From: Leptolyngbyaceae cyanobacterium HOT.MB2.61
GTDB taxonomy: Bacteria; Cyanobacteriota; Cyanobacteriia; Leptolyngbyales; Leptolyngbyaceae
DNA: 42,714 nt
Assembly: GCA_023511615.1 (NCBI GenBank)
Contig: JAIMBL010000015.1
Location: 1-42,714 of the forward strand
Reading direction: 5' to 3'
The notes beneath the pieces were generated by a model. That model had not been told where the DNA came from. It made no database searches and worked only from the letters and a program-made list of their open reading frames with translations. This document shows positions 7,295 through 14,594 of this stretch, piece after piece. The translations under genes were made by a program, and so were the position numbers. How positions within the stretch are numbered: the stretch's first letter is position 1; each line of letters opens with the position of its first letter.

Positions 7295-9835
7295 ATGACG
7301 GAATTCCGCTTTAATTTTGAAGGAGTTGCCAGGAAGAGCTCCCGCCTGATGCGCCTCATCCTGAAGCATCCTGCGTTGATTACAAGCCTCCTGGCGGCAG
7401 GATTGGTGCTGATAGTACGCCAGGTTGGTGGGTTGCAAACCCTGGAGCTGATGTCATTTGATCAGATGATTCGGCAGCGCCCGGATGCAGGACAGGATGA
7501 AAGACTGCTGATTGTTGCCATTACGGAAGACGATATTCGATTACAGAAACGCTGGCCCGTTTCCGATCAGGTAGTCGCCCAACTGCTAGAAAAGCTTCAG
7601 CAAAATCAGCCACGGGTAATTGGCCTGGATATCTACCGGGATGTTCCCCAACCACCGGGCCAGATTGAGCTCAAAAAGCAGCTTCAAGCTCCTAATGTAT
7701 TTACAGTCAAACTTTTGGCTGACACGGACAGTAGCGGCGTGGCACCCCCCCCCGGTATGCCCGAAAAACGGGTAGGTTTTAGCGACATTGTGCTAGACCC
7801 TGATGCGGTAGTACGGCGAAATTTTTTGTATGCCGAGCTGGATAATGAAAGTCTGTACTCCTTTTCTTTACGATTGAGCCTGGCTTATCTGGCAAATCAC
7901 GGCTATTCCATGCAGGTAGCCTCAGACCATTTGCAGATTGGCACTGCCAGGTTCTGGTCTTTAACTGCCAATTCGGGCGGGTATCAGGGGTTAGACGATC
8001 GCGGTCATCAGGTTTTGCTCAACTACCGGACCCCCAATCAAATTGCCCGACAGGTCACCCTCACAGAAGTCCTGAGTGGAAGGTTGGACCCCAGCTGGGT
8101 TAAAGACAAGCTGGTACTGATTGGAACCACAGCACCCAGCGCGAAAGATATTTTTCTGACTCCCTTTAATTTGACAGTGGATCAAAGCCCCAAAACGCCG
8201 GGAGTCTTTGTCCATGCCCAGATGGTTAGTCAAATTATAGGAACCGTGCTAGATGGGCGATCGCTCTTCTGGTATTGGGCAGAACCCGTTGAGATGCTGT
8301 GGGTTTGGGGTTGGGCACTGATCGGGGGCATTTTAGCGTGGCGTTTCCGCCATCCCCTTGCCCTGGGCAGCGCTCTCAGTGTCGCTGGTGTGGGACTGTT
8401 TATCACCTATCTGGGCGTATTTACTAATGCAGGTTGGATCCCATTTGTGCCCGCGGCGATCGCTCTGGTGGTGACGGGAGCAGGGGTCGTTGTCTATCGG
8501 CTCCTCTATGACAACTTTCACGATTCCTTAACTGGTTTACCCAATCGAGCTCTTTTCATGAAGCAGCTTCAGGCAACCATTAACAAACACCGGAAGAACA
8601 ACAAATCAACATCGCCCCCCGAATCATCGACGGTGGCTGTTCTATTTCTGGGATTGGATGGTTTCAAAGCGATTAATGACAGTTTTGGGCATCGCCTGGG
8701 CGATCAACTGCTTGTGGCTACCACTCAGCGACTAAAAACTTGCCTGCGCCCCAGGGATAAGCTGGCCAGGGTGGGTGGTGACGAGTTTGCCATTCTGCGA
8801 CAGGAGATTAAGGAGAAAGAAGAAGTCACCGATCTGGCCGATCAACTCCAGCAAAAAGTCACCCTGCCCTATAAGCTGAATGGGCAGGAAGTGTTTACAA
8901 CCGCCAGTATTGGAATTGTCCTGGGGAAGGCCAATTCTGATTATGAGCCAGAGGACATTTTGCGGGATGCTCATACGGCAATGCATCGGGCGAAGGAGTC
9001 AGGAAAGGCCCGACATGAACTGTTTTTCACAGGGATGCGGGTTCAAGTGATGACCCGCCTGCAACTTGAAACTGATTTACGACGGGCGATTGAACGCCAG
9101 GAATTTCAACTGTATTATCAGCCGATCATTTCTTTGGAGACGGGCAAAGTTGCAGGCTTTGAAGCTCTGATTCGCTGGCACCATCCACAACGGGGGCTGG
9201 TGCCTCCTGCGGAATTTATTCCCGTTGCAGAAGAAACCGATTTGATTCTTCCCCTAAGCCAGTGGATTATTCGGGAGGCCTGCCTCCAGCTCAAAGTCTG
9301 GCAGAAGCAGTTTCCTAAAGATCCGCCACTGTTGGTGAGTGTGAATTTTTCGGGTCGGCAGTTTTCCCAGCCCAACCTGGTCGAGCAAATTGAGCAAACC
9401 CTCCAAGAAGCAGATCTGGATGGTCGAAGCCTGAAGCTGGAAATTACTGAAAGTACGGCCATGACTGATGTGGAGTCTACGATCGCCCTGCTGCAACGTT
9501 TAAAATCCCTGAATTTACAGCTCAGTATTGATGACTTTGGCACCGGATACTCTTCACTCAGCTATTTGCATCGCTTTCCAACCAACACCATCAAGGTAGA
9601 CCGTTCATTTGTGAGTCGTATGGGAGACGGCAGCGAAGACGCCCAAATCGTTCAGACGATTATTATGCTGGGGCATAATCTGGGGATGGATATCGTGGCA
9701 GAAGGGGTGGAAACCGCTGAACAACTGGCAAGGCTGCGATCCCTCCAGTGCGAGTATGGGCAGGGCTTTTTCTTCTCCAAACCCCTGCCTGCCCCAGAAG
9801 CAGAAGCCTTGCTCCGGCGCAATCCTCAGTGGTGA
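7295..9835 (+). CDS. CHASE2 sensor with GGDEF and EAL domains (c-di-GMP turnover)
   Basis: 846 residues. A membrane segment lies near 26-45 (ALITSLLAAGLVLIV), followed by an extracytoplasmic CHASE2 sensor (about 50-315) and hydrophobic segments to about 405. The GGDEF domain (about 410-575) has RVGGDEFAIL and an intact inhibitory site, with RPRD five residues before GGDEF. The EAL domain (about 590-840) has GFEALIRWHH, NFSGRQF, LEITEST, IDDFGTGYSSL, IKVDRSF and AEGVET, so all catalytic residues are present. Both cyclase and phosphodiesterase activities look possible, switched by an external signal. It is monocistronic; downstream is repeat DNA only. Confidence 0.95.
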   Translation: MTEFRFNFEGVARKSSRLMRLILKHPALITSLLAAGLVLIVRQVGGLQTLELMSFDQMIRQRPDAGQDERLLIVAITEDDIRLQKRWPVSDQVVAQLLEKLQQNQPRVIGLDIYRDVPQPPGQIELKKQLQAPNVFTVKLLADTDSSGVAPPPGMPEKRVGFSDIVLDPDAVVRRNFLYAELDNESLYSFSLRLSLAYLANHGYSMQVASDHLQIGTARFWSLTANSGGYQGLDDRGHQVLLNYRTPNQIARQVTLTEVLSGRLDPSWVKDKLVLIGTTAPSAKDIFLTPFNLTVDQSPKTPGVFVHAQMVSQIIGTVLDGRSLFWYWAEPVEMLWVWGWALIGGILAWRFRHPLALGSALSVAGVGLFITYLGVFTNAGWIPFVPAAIALVVTGAGVVVYRLLYDNFHDSLTGLPNRALFMKQLQATINKHRKNNKSTSPPESSTVAVLFLGLDGFKAINDSFGHRLGDQLLVATTQRLKTCLRPRDKLARVGGDEFAILRQEIKEKEEVTDLADQLQQKVTLPYKLNGQEVFTTASIGIVLGKANSDYEPEDILRDAHTAMHRAKESGKARHELFFTGMRVQVMTRLQLETDLRRAIERQEFQLYYQPIISLETGKVAGFEALIRWHHPQRGLVPPAEFIPVAEETDLILPLSQWIIREACLQLKVWQKQFPKDPPLLVSVNFSGRQFSQPNLVEQIEQTLQEADLDGRSLKLEITESTAMTDVESTIALLQRLKSLNLQLSIDDFGTGYSSLSYLHRFPTNTIKVDRSFVSRMGDGSEDAQIVQTIIMLGHNLGMDIVAEGVETAEQLARLRSLQCEYGQGFFFSKPLPAPEAEALLRRNPQW

Positions 9836-9841
9836 CGGGGG

Positions 9842-9876
9842 AGTTGTTAGTTGTTAGTTGTTGATTGTTAGTTGTT
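9842..9876 (+). repeat. Heptanucleotide tandem repeat (STRR type)
   Basis: Five units of AGTTGTT, one of them a variant (GATTGTT), directly after the CHASE2-GGDEF-EAL stop. The 7-nt phase continues, with changing vocabulary, to about 9915. Short tandemly repeated heptamers are known from filamentous cyanobacteria. Confidence 0.85.
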
Positions 9877-9917
9877 AGTCAGAGGTGAGGCGGCAGGTGA
9901 CAGGCAACAGGCAGAGC

Positions 9918-10032
9918 TATAGCGATAGCCATCAGGCTTAGGACAGGGTGCAGGGGTGGAACCCCTGGCTGGGGGCGAAGTCTCCACACCCCCCTTAAAC
10001 CCAGTGTCCTAAGCAACCTGGCGACAGCTATA
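9918..10032 (-). repeat. Repeat family A, copy 1
   Basis: 115 bp with imperfect terminal inverted repeats beginning TATAGC; each arm continues to GCTTAGGACA. Its reverse complement aligns with 22225-22341 and 22598-22712, sharing the core CCAGGGGTTCCACC. It is non-coding and MITE-like. Confidence 0.8.
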
Positions 10033-10169
10033 ACTCAAAACTCATCTACAGCGAGTTTCAAATGCATAAACCACACTTCAGCCCCTAGCCCCCAGCCCCC
10101 TAAAGCCAGCTTCTAGCCCTTCAAAGTGGGCTAACTCAACTGAAACCCCCTGTAAGTAAGGAGAGAGTT

Positions 10170-10211
10170 GTGAGGTGTGAGGTGAAAACTCAGAACTCAA
10201 AACTCAAAACT
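10170..10211 (+). repeat. Heptanucleotide tandem repeat (STRR type)
   Basis: Six consecutive 7-nt units: two GTGAGGT, then GAAAACT, CAGAACT and two CAAAACT. The phase continues into pyrimidine-rich units up to the narM stop. The CAAAACT vocabulary is the reverse complement of the AGTTTTG units found inside the hybrid kinase genes. Confidence 0.85.
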
Positions 10212-10251
10212 CCCCACCCCATCACCCCATCACTCTCCCACTCCTTCCCAA

Positions 10252-10704
10252 TTAAGCAAGATTAAATTCTTTGAGGGCTGGGAGAAAGTTACTATTCTCA
10301 TGTCCAGAACGGCTGAGCTTAATCAGGGCAAAGCGCTGGAGGGGAGACAGGGCAGCCCATTGTTCTGGGGCGATCGCCGTGTTGACTTCCTCAGCTTTCT
10401 CTAAAACGCTGGCTGGAATGGTTGTGGCATCAAGCCAGGGCGGGTGAGGATCAATGGGCAAATCGACGGCTTCGGTCCCTGTACGTTCTTGAACCAGTCG
10501 GTGAAGAAATTCTTGGTAAGCCTGGATTTCGGGTTCCGATTCACAAGGCATTTCAACCAGTTGCTGGCGGTCTTCCTGGGGAAAGTGATTCCACTGGGCC
10601 AATTTCAGTTTGACCCCGCATGTATCCAGCTTCAGCCGGACCTGCATTGGAATACAGCGAAGCGTTTCTACAAAATCGGATTCGAATTGAAAAAACTGCG
10701 TCAT
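10252..10704 (-). CDS. narM: Nitrate reductase-associated protein (NarM family)
   Basis: 150 residues, soluble, matching the cyanobacterial NarM family along its length. Characteristic stretches are FFQFESDFVETLRCIPMQVR, LDTCGVKLKL, the proline-rich LPIDPHPPW and LSPLQRFALIKLSRSGHEN near the end. In Synechococcus and Nostoc the protein is needed to form active assimilatory nitrate reductase, probably in maturation or assembly of NarB. narB and the nitrate transporter are not in this window, so the gene stands apart from its usual partners. It lies 11 bp after the PsiE-like gene on the same strand and may be cotranscribed with it. No NtcA site could be assigned. Confidence 0.9.
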   Translation of the reverse strand: MTQFFQFESDFVETLRCIPMQVRLKLDTCGVKLKLAQWNHFPQEDRQQLVEMPCESEPEIQAYQEFLHRLVQERTGTEAVDLPIDPHPPWLDATTIPASVLEKAEEVNTAIAPEQWAALSPLQRFALIKLSRSGHENSNFLPALKEFNLA

Positions 10705-10715
10705 AACGTTCCAGT

Positions 10716-11177
10716 CTACTGATCAGGCGATCGCCAGTTGATACGTTTAATGATCCAATAGCTAATAGAAAGTGAGAAAATTGCGGCTGCGAGAGCAATT
10801 AAGTCAGTTCCTGAGGTTTTTTCCAGATCCAGGATGATGATTTTACGGGAAACAGCAATCAAAGAGGTACTGATCACCAACTCCACCTGAATCACATGTT
10901 TCTTTAAGTAGGCCGTAATATTTTCAAGGATTTCGAGCGCAATCAAGACATTGAGAAACAGCCCAAAGATGGTGAAAAAGGTAGTACTAAATCGGGCAAT
11001 GGGAGTTGTGAACAACTCCGCTAGCAGAAAAAGCCCAAGGTCATAAACCGCGACCAGGATGACAATCACCATGCCAATCGAGAGCACTTTTGAAACAAAG
11101 CTCTCCACATAGCGCACATACTGAAGAAAGCTCTCGTCCTGAAAGGCTTGTCTGACCTGTTTTAGCAGCTTACGCAA
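10716..11177 (-). CDS. PsiE-family membrane protein
   Basis: 153 residues with four membrane segments: LSIGMVIVILVAVYDLGLFL, FFTIFGLFLNVLIALEIL, VELVISTSLIAVSRKIIIL and IALAAAIFSLSISYWIIK. Order and spacing match the phosphate-starvation-inducible PsiE family. The family's biochemical role is unknown; the name comes from E. coli regulation. The N-terminus is basic and amphipathic. It is first in a probable two-gene unit with narM. The 300-bp upstream region is shared with the divergent DUF4079 gene and holds repeat B copy 2. Confidence 0.85.
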   Translation of the reverse strand: MRKLLKQVRQAFQDESFLQYVRYVESFVSKVLSIGMVIVILVAVYDLGLFLLAELFTTPIARFSTTFFTIFGLFLNVLIALEILENITAYLKKHVIQVELVISTSLIAVSRKIIILDLEKTSGTDLIALAAAIFSLSISYWIIKRINWRSPDQ

Positions 11178-11477
11178 GGGCTTCCTGTCCTGTATTTATG
11201 ATTTCTATCGTTTTAATTGATGTGAGCTTACTAAACTACGGGCGGCGATCGCAATTAGTTTGTCGCATCTATTACCATCGATTGCAATTTATGTTTCGTA
11301 TTATTAAGCTAAGATCACTTGGCTTCAAAGTTCCAACGGCTCTCCCGAGAGTTTGGTAATAAGCGACGCTGATCACCAAAACAAAATCAATACCCCAGGA
11401 ACTTTGTTTTAGGTGAAAGAGTAGCTTACGCTACTGTTTCACCGGCAAGCTGGGAGAACTATCCCAACTCTTTTGTA
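11178..11477. other. 300-bp divergent control region
   Basis: This separates the PsiE-like gene (minus) from the DUF4079 gene (plus). The right half (11341-11474) is repeat B copy 2, ending 3 bp before the DUF4079 start. The left half is AT-rich with one HIP1 octamer and presumably holds the promoters. No specific operator could be named. Confidence 0.6.
11341..11474 (-). repeat. Repeat family B, copy 2 (leader of the DUF4079 gene)
   Basis: The reverse complement aligns along its length with 3207-3337, including the pairing arms around GCGTAAG, the ATTGATTTT spacer and the GGTGATCAGCGTCGCT segment. The second hairpin is degenerate here because the right arm reads TTATTACCA. It ends 3 bp before the ATG of the DUF4079 gene, so it forms the 5' leader if the promoter lies upstream. 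Confidence 0.8.
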
Positions 11478-11990
11478 ATGATTAATCCCGATCTTTCTAT
11501 GAACACTTTTAGTGAGTATTTCAGTGAACTGCTAGAACCGTTAGCTGCTTTGTTTCGTAGTCTCAACATGCCCGAACCCATTATTCACTGGGGACATCCA
11601 TTGATGATGGGGATTGTAATCTTCGTGATGGGAAGTTATGTGGTCTTTGCAGGCTGGCGCGGACGTCTGGCAGCGGATAAGGAGGTGGCTGTCAAGAGTC
11701 GAGCAGACCATCGAAAACTGGCTCCCTTCATGTTTTTGTTTCTGGCACTGGGCTATACGGGTGGCATTCTGTCGTTGCTAGTGCAGCAGGAACCAATTAT
11801 GGAAAGCCCCCATTTCTGGACAGGAACCGCGGCATTGGGGTTACTTTTAACCAACAGCCTCCTTTCCCTATCTGGCTTCTGGGGCGACAAATCCGCTCTT
11901 AGAATGCTCCATGCCTATTTGGGAACAGTTGCCTTCAGCTTACTCATTGTTCACACAATTTTGGGTGTTAAGCTCGGTTTATCAATTTAA
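11478..11990 (+). CDS. DUF4079 membrane protein with conserved histidines
   Basis: 170 residues with four membrane segments: HPLMMGIVIFVMGSYVVFAG, APFMFLFLALGYTGGILSLL, FWTGTAALGLLLTNSLLSL and LGTVAFSLLIVHTILGV. Histidines sit at segment ends (HWGH at 37 and 40, DHRK, SPHFW, LHAYLG, VHTILG), an arrangement like b-type haem binding in cytochrome b561 or ferric reductase folds. Haem binding is inference. The DUF4079 assignment is by overall resemblance to cyanobacterial proteins. A second in-frame ATG at 11499 is an alternative start. The leader is repeat B. Confidence 0.8.
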   Translation: MINPDLSMNTFSEYFSELLEPLAALFRSLNMPEPIIHWGHPLMMGIVIFVMGSYVVFAGWRGRLAADKEVAVKSRADHRKLAPFMFLFLALGYTGGILSLLVQQEPIMESPHFWTGTAALGLLLTNSLLSLSGFWGDKSALRMLHAYLGTVAFSLLIVHTILGVKLGLSI

Positions 11991-12047
11991 TCTCAGCTAG
12001 ATCTCAGCTACCTGAAAAGTGTTCAGCGCCACGAATGGAAGTGGATG

Positions 12048-12094
12048 GAGCAAAGGAGTGCCAGGGTGAGGAGTATTCCCCTGCGCCTTTGCTC
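12048..12094 (+). repeat. Inverted repeat after the DUF4079 gene
   Basis: GAGCAAAGG (12048-12056) pairs with CCTTTGCTC (12086-12094) around a 29-nt loop, 57 bp after the stop. The loop is long and no T-run follows, so a terminator role is doubtful. Confidence 0.3.
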
Positions 12095-12182
12095 TGTCCC
12101 AGCCCATTCCCCTGTTATTCCCCGTCTCAGGACTGGTATAGTAGGATGCTGTCTAACAACTTGAAATTGCGGCATTTCCCCT

Positions 12183-13283
12183 GTGATTCAAAGCGCTAGT
12201 GGCTCTAAGGCAGAACCTGCCTCCCTTTCCGAAGATTCAGCCGTCTGGTCTGGGCTGTTACAGCAATTGCTCGATCGCCAATCCCTTTCCCAAAGTCAGG
12301 CAGCCGAGCTGATGCAGGGATGGCTGAATGAATCCGTGCCTCCGGTGCTATCGGGTGCCATTCTGGCAGCAATTCAGGCAAAAGGAGTTTCGGCTGATGA
12401 GTTGGCCGGTATGGCACGGGTTCTGCAAGCCCAGGCTGCCCCCCTGCCTCTTTCCAACTCCCCCCCTCCCACTCCCCTGATCGATACCTGCGGCACTGGC
12501 GGTGATGGAGCTGGAACGTTCAATATTTCCACTGCTGTGGCTTTTGTGGCGTCCGCGGCGGGTATTGCGGTTGCTAAACATGGCAATCGTTCTGCTTCAA
12601 GTCGGGTGGGTTCGGCTGATGTGCTGGAAGCTCTGGGGGTGAATCTATCCGCGCCGCCTGAAAAAATTCAGGCAGCTGTGCATGAGGTGGGCATTACGTT
12701 TTTGTTTGCACCGGGCTGGCATCCTGCCTTGAAGGTGGTGGCACCGATGCGGAGATCGCTAAAAGTGCGAACGGTATTTAACCTTTTGGGACCGTTAGTT
12801 AACCCCATGCGCCCTACTGGCCAGGTGATTGGGGTTTGTGACGGCAACCTGGTGGAAACGATGGCCCATGCCCTGAAACAGTTAGGAATTGAACAGGCAA
12901 TTGTCCTTTATGGGCGGGAACGTCTGGATGAGGCGGGATTGGGGGATAGCACTGATCTGGCCATCCTTTCGGGGCAACAGATTCAGCGAACCAGCCTCAA
13001 CCCGGCAGAGCTGGGATTGGAACCTGCCCCCCTCAGCGCGATCGCCGGGGGAGATGTTCAACAAAACACCGAAATTCTTAAATCCGTCCTGCAAGGGAGG
13101 GGAACCCAGGCCCAAAAAGATGTGGTTGCCCTCAATGCGGCACTTGCCCTCCAGGTCGGAGGAGCCATTTCCCAAACTGACCAACCCTATCTTGCTGGAA
13201 TTGCCCTGGCTAGAGACATCCTCAGTAGCGGTGCGGCCTGGGCCAAGCTGGAACAGTTAGTGCAATTCTTGGGCGGAGCGTAG
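12183..13283 (+). CDS. trpD: Anthranilate phosphoribosyltransferase
   Basis: 366 residues from a GTG start. TrpD transfers the phosphoribosyl group of PRPP to anthranilate, the second step of tryptophan synthesis, in the cytosol. The PRPP-binding motif [20 protein letters not shown] (about 101-120) is intact, followed by [21 protein letters not shown]. The domain order (small helical N-terminal domain, then alpha/beta domain) and length fit the family. The first in-frame ATG lies at residue 44, inside the helical domain, so GTG 12183 is the best start although no Shine-Dalgarno is visible. Other trp genes are not adjacent, as is usual in cyanobacteria. Confidence 0.95.
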   Translation: MIQSASGSKAEPASLSEDSAVWSGLLQQLLDRQSLSQSQAAELMQGWLNESVPPVLSGAILAAIQAKGVSADELAGMARVLQAQAAPLPLSNSPPPTPLIDTCGTGGDGAGTFNISTAVAFVASAAGIAVAKHGNRSASSRVGSADVLEALGVNLSAPPEKIQAAVHEVGITFLFAPGWHPALKVVAPMRRSLKVRTVFNLLGPLVNPMRPTGQVIGVCDGNLVETMAHALKQLGIEQAIVLYGRERLDEAGLGDSTDLAILSGQQIQRTSLNPAELGLEPAPLSAIAGGDVQQNTEILKSVLQGRGTQAQKDVVALNAALALQVGGAISQTDQPYLAGIALARDILSSGAAWAKLEQLVQFLGGA

Positions 13284-13387
13284 TGGTGCGCTCAAATTGT
13301 TAGCACTCGCTTACATCTGCTCAAAACCACCCCCACACCCCAGGTTGATCATGGCATAATAAAGCGTTTGTGTTTTGCAAAGGGTCT

Positions 13388-14545
13388 ATGGCGCTCTCTC
13401 CTACTCAACCTGCATTGTTAGTTCTGGCTGATGGAACTACGTACAAAGGCTGGTCATTCGGGGCAGCTGGAACAGCGATCGGAGAGGTCGTGTTCAATAC
13501 GGGCATGACTGGCTATCAGGAAGTGCTAACTGACCCCAGCTACTGTGGGCAAATTGTAACTTTTACCTACCCGGAACTGGGTAATACAGGCGTAAACCCG
13601 GAGGATGAGGAATCGAACAAACCTCAGGTAAAGGGGGCGATCGCCCGCAACATTTGTTCAAAACCTAGCAACTGGCGCTCGACCCAGTCCCTGCCTGACT
13701 ACCTGAAGCAGCACCATGTTGTTGCCATCTATGGGATTGATACCCGTGCCCTGACCCGTAAACTACGCTCCATTGGTGCCATGAATGGGGGCATTTCAAC
13801 CGAAGTGCTTGACCCAGCAGAACTGTTAGAGCTGGTACAGGATGCCCCCAGCATGGCAGGGCTCAACCTGGTACGCGAGGTGACCACTCCCGAAGTGTAT
13901 GAATGGGCCGATCCAACGAAACCTGAGTGGCAGTATGGCTCTGCCGCAACCGAAACGGGTGAAGAGCCCCTGACAGTGGTTGCGATTGATTTTGGCATTA
14001 AGCGCAACATTCTCCGCCGTCTTGCCAGCTACGGATGCCGTGTCATTGTGGTTCCAGCCCATACTCCTCCGGAAGAAATTCTCAAATATAACCCGGATGG
14101 GATCTTCCTCTCCAATGGGCCAGGGGATCCTGCTGCCAACGCGGAAGGGATTGCAACCACCAAAGCCCTGCTGGAAACCCAAAAGCCAATGTTTGGTATC
14201 TGTATGGGGCACCAGATTCTGGGGCTTTCCCTGGGGGGTGAAACCTTCAAGCTCAAATTTGGGCATCGGGGCCTGAATCAACCCTGTGGCTTGCGCCAGA
14301 AGGTCGAAATCACGAGTCAAAACCACGGATTTGCGATCGCCGCCGAATCCTTACCCGATGCCAATGTGGAAATTAGCCACCTTAACCTGAACGATCGCAC
14401 CGTCGCCGGATTACGCCACAAATCTTTACCCCTGTTCTCCGTCCAGTACCATCCCGAAGCCAGCCCTGGTCCCCATGATGCCGATTATTTGTTTGATCGC
14501 TTCGTGGCAGCCATGCGTGAGCATCGAAAAGCAGGGGAGCAGTAA
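13388..14545 (+). CDS. carA: Carbamoyl-phosphate synthase small subunit
   Basis: 385 residues from ATG 13388, preceded by AAAGGGTCT; an in-frame GTG at 13370 would add six residues. The N-terminal domain includes [20 protein letters not shown]. The C-terminal class I glutaminase has the nucleophile motif [11 protein letters not shown] and the partner [12 protein letters not shown], so the Cys-His-Glu triad is complete. It releases ammonia from glutamine and channels it to CarB for carbamoyl phosphate, feeding arginine and pyrimidines. CarB is not in this window. It lies 104 bp downstream of trpD and converges on dnaX with a 49-bp gap. Confidence 0.97.
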   Translation: MALSPTQPALLVLADGTTYKGWSFGAAGTAIGEVVFNTGMTGYQEVLTDPSYCGQIVTFTYPELGNTGVNPEDEESNKPQVKGAIARNICSKPSNWRSTQSLPDYLKQHHVVAIYGIDTRALTRKLRSIGAMNGGISTEVLDPAELLELVQDAPSMAGLNLVREVTTPEVYEWADPTKPEWQYGSAATETGEEPLTVVAIDFGIKRNILRRLASYGCRVIVVPAHTPPEEILKYNPDGIFLSNGPGDPAANAEGIATTKALLETQKPMFGICMGHQILGLSLGGETFKLKFGHRGLNQPCGLRQKVEITSQNHGFAIAAESLPDANVEISHLNLNDRTVAGLRHKSLPLFSVQYHPEASPGPHDADYLFDRFVAAMREHRKAGEQ

Positions 14546-14594
14546 TCAACCTTTGACCAGGAAGAAGGGAAAAGAACGGCTTCAATATTGCCTG

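Larger units (their letters stand above)
9836..10251. other. Intergenic gap filled with repeat DNA
   Basis: Almost all of this 416-bp gap is repeat sequence: heptamer tracts at 9842-9915, about 10078-10130 and 10170-10246, and one copy of repeat family A at 9918-10032. No open frame or promoter is convincing. It separates the convergent CHASE2-GGDEF-EAL and narM genes. Confidence 0.75.

Noticed and set aside
9842-10246. CRISPR array
   Set aside because: Units are 7 nt long and contiguous, with no spacers and no cas genes nearby.
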